This document shows, in pieces, positions 20,247 to 31,240 of a stretch of DNA of 64,000 nt; positions within the stretch are counted from its first letter, which is position 1, and every line of letters begins with the position of its first letter. The notes below the pieces were generated by a model that saw only the letters and a program-made list of their open reading frames with translations, was not told where the DNA came from and did no database searches. The stretch is from Pseudoscleropodium purum (Eukaryota > Streptophyta > Bryopsida > Hypnales > Brachytheciaceae). Both the position numbers and the translations under genes were made by a program. The stretch lies in the NCBI GenBank assembly GCA_963969395.1, contig OZ017799.1, positions 7,876,501 through 7,940,500 on the forward strand, written 5' to 3'.

Positions 20247-22126
20247 CGGAGCCAACTCCAGTTAATTAGCGTCCACGACAATCGAGAATTCTCGTCAAAA
20301 CTACTTCTTCCTGTTCCTCTTCAGAGAGCCCAGATATCGAGCATGATCCGGGCAACAGACGCCCGAACAGACGTCGTCAGCAGTTTGTACGCGTTCCAAC
20401 TCCTGCGAAGATTGTTTGCATTTAAGGGTACGTCCGTGTCCGAAAGTTGCCTCTTCTTCTGTAGCTGTAAGTAGTCGACAGAATTCCTATCTATCTGCTA
20501 GAATTCTGCTACACGGGCTGATACACATTCAAGAGTGTTAGCTGGCTTGTCTGTGAACCGTCGCTGTCACACGCAGCGACGACACGGATTTGTGGTGACT
20601 TTGGCAACCCAAAGCGAGTTCTCCCAACTACACAAAGGACGTCGGTACACTAATTCTACAATCACGCAGATCCGTCACGAATCGGAGATTGATTCTCGAC
20701 GTTCGAGCGAGTGAGCTGTGCACTTGGCAATGATAGCGCAGGAAGCTCTTGATGAAAAGAGCCACCACAGACCCCACGTCTACGTACGGAGGGTCCTGTC
20801 GGACCGTGCTGACAGCTATCGAAGTTCGTTGATGCCTCAGTCTCCTCTACGACTTGGAAAGTTTGGGAGTACGTTACGTTGTCCTGAACGATGCTGCTGC
20901 TGCTGCTGTTAAGTTGCTTATTACATATGCAGCTAGCTAACTTCTCTTAACCAGCAACTGGGTCCGATCAATCGATCGATTTGATAACTTATATGTCGGG
21001 ATACCTAGCTCCCGAGACCACGACGTAAGTCAGTACGTATCCCGAATGACATATCCGCGTACGACCAGCTAGTACTTCATGCATGTGCGCGCTAGCAGTT
21101 GGGTCTCCTTTTCAATTCTCCGCGTGTGTCAGTGGCTGAGCTGCCGGTCAATTGAGCTAGGGATGACAAGGAAGTGAAGCTACCAAATTGCAAGCCCAGA
21201 TCGATTCTACTTCGTCTTCAAACTTCGTCTATCTGTCTTCTTTGCAATTGGTACGGTCTTGGTCTTGTTTTTCTTCCTCTTCCTCGTCCTTTGATCAGCG
21301 TTCGTCGTCTTCAAGTCGTGACTGCGATATTATATGCATCATACCTGGTTGTCCGACCCGCCAGAGGTTGCTGTTGTTGTTCAGGAGTTCATTAATTTCT
21401 TGGCAGAGCGAGGCTCAGCGATTGTCGCCACCAACCACCGAGAGGATGTGGTCCGTTTTTTCAACACAGCATTTGCGTGCAGCGTTGGATCCGCTTGCAT
21501 GCCCCCTCGCTAGCTGTTGCCGTGTGAAAACGGCTTCTTTATTTCCGGTTTGGGAGACTGTGCAGTAGACGGTGACTGACTGAGCTTCACTGGGTGCGCT
21601 TGCGGCCACTGACATGTGGGCAGCGCGGTCCGGGAAAATAATTCCCCTTCGGAAAATCAGCAGGAATGTATTATTTAGCGAACCTTGGAAAGTTTGCTTT
21701 CATTTTCGAAATTTTCATATCAAATATACGCTCAACTTAACCCCTATGTGACCTAGAAGTCCAAGATAGGCTTCTGCATTTTTCGGGCAAGCCATCATAA
21801 ATTTATTTTTCTTACTTCAAAATTTATTTTTAGAGGAATGTGTGTCATGTTACTAGCTTTCTAGCGCACTAATTTATGCTGAATTTGAATAATTAGTTGA
21901 AAACTTATGAGCTGAATTTTGTTTTCAAACTCAACTTCAGCAGCCGGGTTCTACAATGTTATGCGTTGTGGATATTATTTGGTTGTTTGTCATGTTGCTC
22001 AGAAACGGGGTTGGGTGATGAGTCATATTCCCATTTTGCCGTGTATTGGAAATTGTGACACAGTTCATCTGCAGCACTGGCTGAGTTCCCAAAGCAGACA
22101 TACTGGAATTAAGTTATAATTTATTG
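20247..22126. other. Upstream region of the receptor kinase, no gene seen
   Basis: The part to about 21640 is clearly richer in GC than its surroundings. It should hold the promoter and 5' leader of the receptor kinase; no TATA box or start site could be fixed. It contains a CTG run (20890-20907), an imperfect hairpin at 20991-21054 and many GATC/CGAT palindromes. From 21650 on it becomes AT-rich; TTAACCCCTATGTGACC at 21737 looks like one lone end of the TTAA element family. The frames here have no recognisable domain. Confidence 0.5.
20991..21054. repeat. Imperfect inverted repeat (hairpin) upstream of the receptor kinase
   Basis: ATATGTCGGGATAC at 20991 is mirrored by GTATCCCGAATGACATAT at 21037-21054. 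The arms pair over about 14 bases with one three- to four-base slip, around a 32-base loop. No function is known to me. Confidence 0.5.
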
Positions 22127-22130
22127 TTAA

Positions 22131-23052
22131 CCCTTAAATTCCCATTGGCCCCTTGGGGTACAAATCAGATTTCGGGCAGGTTCTTGTGATCTCAATTTTT
22201 GATGAATTGTTTTGAAACTTTCCCGTAAGATAGAAAAACTGATTATCTATGTGGGAATATAATTTTTACTTCAATTGGTGCCCTGGAGCAAAAGTTATAC
22301 CACAAAAAGCTTGAAACTGAACTCGGCAGGCAACACAAAAAAAATTGCAAAAAATCAAAAATAAATTTTAATTTTTTTCCCCTAAAATGTTTACTTTTGT
22401 CTACATGTGAAGCTTTGATTAGTTCTATTTGGACTAAAAAAAAGAAAGTTAAAGACAATTTTGTTTTTTGGGCAATTTCAACATCTTCTTGAAAAAATAA
22501 CTTGTAGGGTTCATTTCTGAATGCAATTTTCACAATTTTTCACAATTTTTTTTTTTGAGAATGTTTTGTTCGATTGCTTAAACAATCTCACCATTGGGAT
22601 TATTGTCTTTCAATCCCTTGTTGGAGTTATTAACGATTTACTTTTTTTTTCCAATCTTGAATCTACTTCTACTTAGCATTTTTTTAAAGAATGAAAATCA
22701 AGAGTTTTTTTTTTTTTAATTTCCTAGACTTTCAATTCAATTTTTCAACATAAAAAATATTAAATTCAAAGTCTGTAGTGCAAAAAAAATTCACAAATGG
22801 CGGTCAAAGTCGTTTGAAATTGCAGGCCAGTGTTTAAAAAAACTTTCTTTTTCAACTTTGAATGCTAATATCTTCCAATCTATACGGTCAAACTTCATGA
22901 AATTTTTACCACATGAGTTAAGACAAGTGAAGTACAAGATCCTACGGTTAGATTTTTTTTAAATGATTTTTTTTTGTATTCTTCAATGAACCCAGCAAAA
23001 ACGGCAGTTTTGAGTGGTTTTTGACAGAAAAATGGCCTTGGGGATTTAGGGG
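22131..23052. mobile_element. TTAA-flanked inverted-repeat element I-3 (922 bp)
   Basis: TTAA (22127-22130) is followed by CCCTTAAATTCCC, and the right end is GGGGATTTAGGGG followed by TTGT, a decayed TTAA. The interior matches I-1 on the opposite strand, including AAAACTGCCGTTTTTG-like and TGTGGTAAAAATTTCAT stretches and similar length. Two diverged copies of the same length with the same ends define a family. No intact transposase frame was found. Confidence 0.75.
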
Positions 23053-25320
23053 TTGTGTAAGTAGTTGCGTGGAGCTCTTCCTTTCCTCTAAGTTACTAAC
23101 AAGTAACAACGTAAGCTTCACTATAATGCATTCAAAATCTAAGTTAGAGGAGAGTAAGAAGACTCAAAAATCTAAGTCAATAGAAACAGCAGGCATCCAT
23201 GTCTGTCAATGAGTGGCTAGCGTCCATTAGGTTTGGATGTAGGGCACGTGAGCTAGCTAAAGACGAACTTACAATAGTCGCAACAAAATAATTTGGGTTC
23301 CGTCGTTTTCCAAAGTTCAGTTGCCCGAAGAAGCTTCTCAGCAATGTTCGGAACAATTACCGAGAAAATAGCCGCGGTTAGGTTCATAACTTCGTTTATA
23401 GACGGAGATTACAGAAAGCAAATCTTCGCACAGAGTCTTCACTCCGTCAATGCAATGGCATTGGTTCTAGGTCAAAAGACGGAATTAAAACAAGACCTTT
23501 CTGCATGAAAGAGTTTTTTTTTTATTTACATTGGTTGAAAATCAAGCATACTTTGCATAAATATAAGGAATTTGTAGTCTCTCAGGTCATTTCGTTTGGA
23601 GCAAGCTTTTCGTTGATGTGGATGGAAACATGGAACTTCTTCAATTTAAGTTAACCCTCTCTTCATTGTAGAATGTCTTGTACCCTTGCCGCATTAAGCT
23701 TAGCATTGGATGTAGCGAGGTAGATGGCTGTAAAAGCAACTCTTTTAAGGGCTGATCCGGATTTTTCATAGGTTTGCATGAACAGAAATATTTTTAGCTC
23801 ATTTTTCAGAGAAAGAAAAATGGATGCCAAACGTAACACAAGTGGTTTCATATTTTTCGAAGCATTTTTGAATTAGTTATGAATTTTCAAAGATTTCTGC
23901 AGTGGGGTACCTATTTGTGACCCATAGGTCTCCCAAAATCTGTCCCCTTGCAACTTCTAAAGCAATTTCTGAACCATGGAGGAAATGATTGGCTCTTGGA
24001 ATAAAATAAGTAGATTCTTCTTGATTCATTCAATAGCAACAGTGGTTCGTTTAAAGATCAGCTCCCATCCATTTTACAATCAACTACGGGGCGGTTGCAA
24101 GTAAAGGGTTGTAATTAGCATCCAGGAAGTTTTTTGAGTTGCCCCGATAATTTTCCTCCTCTTTATAAAGGCATTGGTTTTTTTCCTAGAGGCACCGATT
24201 GCATCCTCTCTTTATCAAAATCTTCCGGTTTATTTCCTCTAGTGTCAAATTCTCATTGGCCAATTTCCTTCAATTTCAAATCTATAAAGGTTGCAATACA
24301 TCCTCCATATAAGTTGGAAATAATCTATTTTTCTTAGCAATTAGGTTCAAAACTATTGTGATTGTCATTTAAGTATGTATTGTTCTCACATGTCTCATAT
24401 TTATCAACTCTTCATTGATCAAAGTATTTGCAACTTGATGTCAATGAATAAGATTTGTTGGTTGATGCAATAACTTGATTCAACATAGCTTGAATATTGA
24501 TATGCAAGTTTTGCATAGATTATTTGTAAAACTTGCATATCATTGATGTTGTTTGTCATGGTGCAAAAATCCAACTTTGATATCAACCCTCAAATATCAT
24601 CACTAATTGTAGTATGGTAAGCAAGCAACTAGTAATGGTACCAAACAACCCTAAATACAACTAGATAACTATGAAAATTCTAAGTGATAGGCACAAATAA
24701 ATATCAATTTGTAATACCACAAAGAATTAGTGAAAATCTTCATTTTCAAGAAATTTAGCTCCAACACAAAACTTGACAACTTCTTCATGATTACTCCAAA
24801 AAATATGTAATACTCTTGCTCTACCACCAAGCCACCTCTACAATAAGAAAGATTCAAATACTAGACAAAGCCTCAATCTTTGTATACATCTTGAAAGTCA
24901 ATTTAAGAAAAAGTAGTGTCTACCTTGTCCAAGAAGATACCCACCTCTAGTAACCTAGGTATTAGCCTTGAATTCTAAATTGCAAGTAGTTAAGATCCGA
25001 CAATTTCATGGAAGTGGTAGCTAAATAGCCCCCATTTATTTTTGCACACCGGTAGGTTGCCAATCCTACCAATGTTTTGTCCGTTTTTCCATCCTACATT
25101 TTCACACTCCAACCAGTTATTTTCCCAAAGGCACCAACTAACAATGAACTAACTACCGGTTCTTCCCAAACATTGGTCGCAATTAAAGCCTCCTACCTTA
25201 TACTTGTTGCAAATTTATAGACTATTTGATTTCTAATATGCTTATCTCTCAAACCGTTAGATTAAGGAACTTAATCTAAATTTGTATAGTTTAAGAATAA
25301 CAACTAGGCACAATAACAAC
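23053..25320. other. Gene-free stretch with transposon relics
   Basis: No gene was recognised. A frame at 23293-23508 has gene-like base use but no motif I know. A possible TTAA-type element occupies 23655-24108. The remainder is AT-rich. A lone inverted-repeat end CCTCCTACCTTA lies at 25189-25200 (family III type). Confidence 0.4.
23655..24108. mobile_element. Probable TTAA-type element, with an inverted partial copy at about 26200-26490
   Basis: TTAA (23651-23654) is followed by CCCTCTCTTC, and the right end is GTAAAGGG followed by TTGT. Much of the interior reappears on the other strand at about 26200-26490; examples are GGGTCACAAATAGG against CCTATTTGTGACCC, and CCAATCATT next to a GCAAGGG block. 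The ends are weaker than in the other members, so the call is tentative. Confidence 0.4.
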
Positions 25321-25620
25321 ATTAGAAGATTTTTGGAGCCTCTGGATGCCTGCAAGTTATCACAGCTTGCAAATGCAGGGAACAAGTTTGGTGCAATGAT
25401 CTGATGTGGCTGAGACCCTACTACGTCGTTGACCAAATTTTTTTTAAATTTAAATTTAAAGTTTTTACATTTGAAGACTAAATTTTTTATTTTATTTATT
25501 TATTTTATGAAAAAAAAATTCTGACAGCAGACCATTCCCCTTGCTAGAGGGAACAGCTGCAGGGGAAGAGACTTGAAATAGGCTTCTGGACCCCCCCCCC
25601 CAAAAAAAAACTCTTCTAAT
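25321..25620. mobile_element. MITE family II, copy 1 (ATTAGAAG ends)
   Basis: The left end is ATTAGAAGATTTTTGGAGCC and the right end is CTCTTCTAAT, so the termini are inverted repeats. Inside both ends are GCAAGTTATCA-like and GGAACAGCTGCAGG-like blocks shared with copy 2 at 30630-31087. There is no coding capacity. The target duplication is not clear; TA is the most one can see. Confidence 0.6.
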
Positions 25621-25634
25621 GAAGTGGAGGTTTG

Positions 25635-25800
25635 GAGCACCGACCTTAAAAAATGAAAGTAGAGGACACAGTCACACAGGCAATACACACTGACTGTCGG
25701 TATGGGGATTCCATGTGGAATCTGCAACACCCTCCTCGTCAAGTGAAGTGGAGCTGCAGCATGACTGATAACTTAGCTTCGGTTGTTTATAACTTATGGA
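25635..25800 (-). repeat. Copy C: lone left-end fragment of block A/B, inverted
   Basis: The reverse complement of this stretch matches the first 150 bp or so of blocks A and B: GAAGCTAAGTTATCAG, GCTGCAGCTCCACTTCACTTG and GCAGATTCCACATGGAATCC recur in order. Only the end is present, next to MITE II copy 1. This suggests that the block's left end is a defined terminus that can occur alone. Confidence 0.7.
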
Positions 25801-27710
25801 GTGAAATTCTGTTTCATTGGTTTAAAAATTTAAAAATAAATAAAAATAAAATAAAATAAAAACTTACGGAGTATTCACTTGAATGTCGAGTCAGAAAAAC
25901 AATATGGCTCACTGGCACTGCCCTGCTGTACAGTACCCGCATGTTGGAACCCGATGTAACTGAAGGTCTATTGGTTGGTTTATTGTACCGACTGTCTGTA
26001 TATAGTTCTGTGCAATTAATTGCCTTATTGGTGGGGACTGAGGTCAGTTTCACCAGACACGATCTCATTTAAGTTAAGGTAGGAGGCTGTAAAACAGTGC
26101 GGGCATTAAGAGTGGACCCTATAAATGGGTGTGAAATGGACATGAGATGGTTCTGAAATTGACCAGTATAGTCATTGAATGAACCAAAGAAAAAAAACAT
26201 TATTCATTGCAAGGGCCAATCATTCTCTTTGTTTTCCCCATTTTTATTTAGAATTGCAAGTGAACTGTTTATGAAAAACCTAGGGTCACAAATAGGGACC
26301 TACGACCCAACTCGTTTGAAAATTCATAAGTAATTCAAAAATCTTTGGAAAAATACAAAACCACTTGGGTTAGGTTCCTCATCAATTTCTTTTTGTCTGA
26401 AAAATGAGCTAAAAACATTCCCGTCCAAAAAAATACATGAAAAAGGCAGACCAGCCCTTAGATGCACCATTTCTGAGCCTCTTACCGTAAGTACGAATCT
26501 TCTAAAAAAAAAACTTTCTGAAACTTTCAATTTTTAAATAGTAAATCAAAGAACATTTTGTTTAATTCAGAAAATAGTCTACATTGTGATTGGTGTGAGC
26601 CACAGTAACTGCTTTGTACATTAATTGAAACAGTCCACTGCAGTTTTCCAATCCGATCCATGCATCAGAATGCTCCAAAATCCTCATGTCGGTTGTCACG
26701 AACCTGGAATTGTGATATTGTTATTAGGCACTCAAGGTGTATAGTGACACTTTGTGTCACTATGCACAATTTTTATTAAATTTTTTTTATTTTACCACCC
26801 CCACCTATCATTTAGAATTTGATTAATTTTTTTTTATCTCACCCCCCTCACCCCCTCTTGTAATCTTCAAAATCAAAGTTCTTGACAAACAATATGGGAC
26901 AATTGATCCCGTATCCAATATTGTATTTGTATTCAATATTCGTATTCAGTACACATACTCAATATGCATATCCAGTACCCATATTTAGTACCCATATTCA
27001 ATATCCATATTTAGTACATGTATTTAGTACTCATATTTAGTACCCATACTCGTATTCGTATTCGTATTCGTATTCGGTATTTGTATTTTATATTTGAACG
27101 GCTCAGATTAAATTTCACAAGATCAACATCTTGTGATTTTTTAAGAAATCAATGTCAATTTTGAGGGTAAGCATTCTTTTTCAAAAAAATCAACGACTTA
27201 CAAATTTTTTGAGAGAGGAGGGGGGGAACTAATGGGAAACTGGGGTGGCGGCGAGTTTCAGTGTATAGTATAGTTACAAGAACTAGTGTGCCCCGTGTCA
27301 TTGCCACAATCAAAACAAAAGAAAAATAATTTTTTCACTTTTTTAATTCATAAAAACTTCAAAATTCAATAACTTTCACACCTTAGGTTAGAACGCCACG
27401 AAACCAAGTCTGTGCACCCCTCCACACCAAGGGCTTTCTTGATGATACCAAATATGCAAGCAGGAGACATATGGTCCAAAATATCTTAGCATAACAAACA
27501 AACAAAACAAAACAAATAAACAACCTAATTTTATAGAAGGATTTTGCATGTGGAAAACACTTAAGATAAGCTTGTTTCTTTTTCATCAGATAAGTTAATG
27601 AAGCTTAGTGAGTTAAGTGATCAAGGGTTGCTAGTGCTAACTAACCATTGAGAAGTCCTGGGAATTGAGAAGCTGACAGTTGAGTTCACTCTGAATGAAG
27701 TTATTGTTTT
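25801..27710. other. Gene-free stretch with a minisatellite
   Basis: No gene is seen. A lone family III type end (TTAAGGTAGGAGG) lies at 26073-26085. An inverted partial copy of the 23655-24108 element lies at about 26200-26490, and a degenerate minisatellite at 26911-27095. The remainder is AT-rich without structure that I can name. Confidence 0.4.
26911..27095. repeat. Degenerate minisatellite, unit about 13 bp
   Basis: Repeated units like CCATATTTAGTA and CATATTCAGTAC merge into a six-base run of TATTCG (about 27051-27076). The units vary at many positions, as in an old array. Confidence 0.75.
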
Positions 27711-27714
27711 TTAA

Positions 27715-27937
27715 CCCTGTAAAAATGAGCCGGTCTTCGAAGAAATCATCATTTTCCAATACCATAGGAATCAACCACTTAAAAAAATGGAAAAGTATTC
27801 ATTGGAAGTCAAACTACTATAGAAGATGTTCCCTTTTCACAACAAAACTCCGAGGATGAATAGTTGCACTTCTATCCTATACAAGAGAATTGTGTGTCAT
27901 CCATCGGACACTCAATGTCCATGGCGGCGTTACAGGG
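27715..27937. mobile_element. TTAA-flanked mini element I-4 (223 bp)
   Basis: TTAA (27711-27714) is followed by CCCTGTAAAAATG, and the other end is GTTACAGGG followed by TTAA (27938-27941). The target duplication is perfect. The interior shares AATCATC, AGTCAAACTACTATAGAAGAT and TTCCCTTT blocks with I-5 at 60915-61101, so the two are copies of one subfamily. Confidence 0.75.
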
Positions 27938-29934
27938 TTAATATCCATGGGTGCTCAAAAAGCTTCCGGGTATTATTTTTCTGAACAAGCACTTAAGGGT
28001 ACAGCAGTGCAAGTGCAAGCCATGTCGTCAACTTGACATGAAAGTTAAGGAGTCACAAACAAAGGAAGCTATCGGTTCTGCTGCAGCTCCACTTCATGGC
28101 AATTGGAGAAGGTTGCAGATTCCACATGGGATCCCCGTACCGACAGTCACTGTAGACTGCCTGTGTCCTCTATAGTTTACTTTAAGGTGGGAGCCCCCCC
28201 CCCCCCCCCCCCCTCCCTAACCCCCACGTTTTGCTCCTGTACCTATTTACTATTACTAGAATGGTTAAATTTTCATTTTTTTTCTCATGGGCAAGTGAAA
28301 GGAGGTTCTAATGCACCAAAAATGTGACATGTGCATATTGTATGCAAAATTTAAGAAGGAAGAAAGTTTGGTTCTAAAATCATTTCTTCCATATAGATAC
28401 ATAATTGAATTTTGGAGATGTAGATAGAGTCAAGGTGGAAATTTAGGATTAGTGGTGTATTTTGGGGGGCACCTTACTAAGAACATCGCCATTAGGCAAC
28501 CTTGCCAACAATATTCCAACCTTATTGTGTTTGTCTAGTACCAAAAGCTCCTCACCAACACCCTTTATAGTACAAAATTTTCTAATTCTCCCATCACTCC
28601 CACATTTGTTTGGCAACAAAGGGCCTTTGTAGAGGGTAGTTTCACACTTGTACTAGCTCAATCAACTTTGACTATAGTCTCTGTGGAAGTGGATCCAACT
28701 TTAATGGATGATTGGTGTGAGTGTGAAACATCTCATATAGGAGTAAGAGCCTTGCCACCAATTGTTGCCATGGTCCATTGTGGTGCAACCAGTGGTGATG
28801 CTCTAAGAACTCTAGTGTAGTTTGGAATTTGGCCTACCAAATACTAATCTAATTTTTCATTATTGTAGAATTAGAACCTGATTGTTTTGATTGGAAGTAC
28901 ATTCAAAAGTACTTTACATAGGTATATCAAAACTAACATTTATACATTGGACAAAAGAATTCAATTTAGAATACATAGCGCATTGATAACCATGATTTGT
29001 CAATATTGATATAATCTTAATCCTTTAGCTAGCTTATGAAGTCATTTATTTTCTTTGTCCAATATCTAAATTTGAGTTTCTTTGTATCCATGCAAAGTAT
29101 TGACTTTTGAATGTGCTTCCAATGAAAAAAATATTCAAATTCAAATTATAAATTAGTCAATACATCACATTAGAGTTGCTCAAAACTTGAAAGGCTACAA
29201 TGTGCCTTAAATTTGGAAGGATACCTATGCCCTTCTCGATGAATTCCAATCATAAAAACTATCCTTCAAAATGACATTTTGGCCTACATTTTGCCCTTCC
29301 CTAGGTGAAACGCATCAAGAATTTTGTCCTTATCGTTTTTACTAAATATAAATAAGAGACTTGAAATGTGTAATGTATAAATGCTTTAATTTGTACAATC
29401 ATAAGAAGGTACTTCCTTCTTAAGACATTGGTGCTTCCTTCTCAAATATCCCGAGGGTATGAGGGAAGTATCACATAAAAATCTTACAATTTCACAAAGG
29501 ATGTTAGCATAGTCTATGTTCAATTGTTGATTTCTTGTCTTTTCCTACAATTAGGGATGAATTGAATAGGTAGATTGATACTTGGGAAGCATTGCATGAT
29601 TATATATTACAAACATAGGTCCCCAAGTTTAGGTGAAAATCATTGATGGATAATGTAAGGTTATCAGCTCAATGAAGTCAAGAGTAAAGAATAAAAGGAA
29701 AGCTTTGAAAATTGGAATTATAACCGCTATCCAAGACATGTTCTATTTGGTTTCCCCTTTCAAAGGATAGTTTGCATTTTTTTCCACCTTCCTAAAAGAT
29801 GTCTTTGAAAAAATTTCAAACATTTGGAGACATGCAAAATTCCTTGGAAGGGCCAAATGCACATTAAATTGAAGGTTGGAGAGTAGAGATGTAGTCCTAT
29901 CTCAAAGTAATCAAATAATAATTATTAGATTCTA

Positions 29935-30272
29935 AAGGCTACTCTACACTAAAAGGCCAGGTCAATTTGCTATACCAAAGGCCAAAAATCCTTACTTGTG
30001 ATAGGAAAAAATGTTGAAATCAGTTCTAAATCCTTTACACTTAGAGGTTGGACTAATTTGGTAGAATGAATTTTTTATTCAAAAAAGACATGATCTAACA
30101 TGGCCCTAGCTCATTGAATTAGGTGCACCAAAAATAGGAGGCCAATGTCAAATTTTAAACAAGTTTTTTATTTTATAGGATATTCTTTTTTTCAATAAAT
30201 TTGTTTTGTTGTATTTTGTGCAATTGGCCTCAAGGGAAATTAGCCTAGCCTTTATGTGTAAAGTGGCCCTAA
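29935..30272. mobile_element. MITE family IV, copy 1
   Basis: The left end is AAGGCTACTCTACACTAAAA then GGCCAGGTCAATTTG. The right end, read on the other strand, is AGGGCCACTTTACACATAAA then GGCTAGGCTAATTT. These are long imperfect inverted ends about 338 bp apart, and there is no coding capacity. The insert is missing from block A at the matching place. Confidence 0.6.
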
Positions 30273-31240
30273 AAATTTCGACCCTTCTCTCTATTTTTCT
30301 ACGTTTTATTGAATCAACTTAGCTTTTGGGGCTCATTAGAAGAAGATTGTTTCATTGTTGTTCCCATTGTTGGGAACAATAGTGACATATTTGGATTATT
30401 TAATAATAATAATATATATATAATATAAAAATAAAATTAAAAAAATCAATAATAATAATTAAATATAAAAATATTATAAAATAACAATAATTTATTTTAA
30501 TATAAAAATATTAATAAAATATTAATATTTGATGTGGGCTTGGCCACTTCAACAGATAGGTTTTCAACTATTCATAGCATTTCTATAGCATTCCTATAGT
30601 TGATAACTTGCAGTCTTTCTCTTCTAATCATTAGAAGATTTTTGAGGGCATTATATACCCGCAAGTTATCAAGTTGTAGGATCTACAAGAACTGTACTTG
30701 TACAAAGACTTCGCAACAGTTTGACGTGGACGAGACCTTGCCACGTCATTTCCCCCCCAAAGATTTCAACTTGATTTTGCATTTATTAGTAGCATCTGGC
30801 AAACTCTAAAAACCAATGTATAACGCACCGCGCTTAAGCTACATACTACGTATTTCATCGGCTAAACCATATACAAATTCTACACCGCAGCTAAGAAAGG
30901 CAAAGCCCGCTCGAATTGCATAACTCATTCGCTTACAAAAATTACCACGATAAGCAATACGAGGGTTAAGAATTTAATTTAATTTTTTAAAACATTTTTT
31001 GATGGATGGTTGTTCCCTTCACTACAAGGAACAACTGCAGGAAATAGGCCCAAAACGGGCTCTCAAAGCCCTCAACAATCTTCTAATAACAAGGCCTTTA
31101 CATATGGGAGAATTGGCCTCTATTATAATCTTATTCTAATGAGTAGGTGAGGCATCCTTTAGTCCCAAAGGGTTGAAATTTTGTGCAATCACTATCAAAG
31201 AGAATTGACCCAGCCTCTAGATGTAAAGTGGCTCTAATAT
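30273..31240. mobile_element. MITE family IV, second right end, interrupted by MITE II
   Basis: The right end, on the opposite strand, reads AGAGCCACTTTACATCTAGA then GGCTGGGTCAATTCTC, like family IV copy 1. The preceding TTTTGTGCAAT block is shared too. The middle is occupied by MITE II copy 2. A very AT-rich run lies at 30400-30530. Confidence 0.5.
30630..31087. mobile_element. MITE family II, copy 2 (458 bp)
   Basis: The left end is ATTAGAAGATTTTTGAGGGC and the right end is GCCCTCAACAATCTTCTAAT. These are inverted repeats over 20 bases with one mismatch. An opposite-facing partial end (ATTAGAAGAGAAAG on the other strand, then GCAAGTTATCA) abuts the left side at about 30590-30628, so a second copy was probably broken here. 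Confidence 0.7.
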
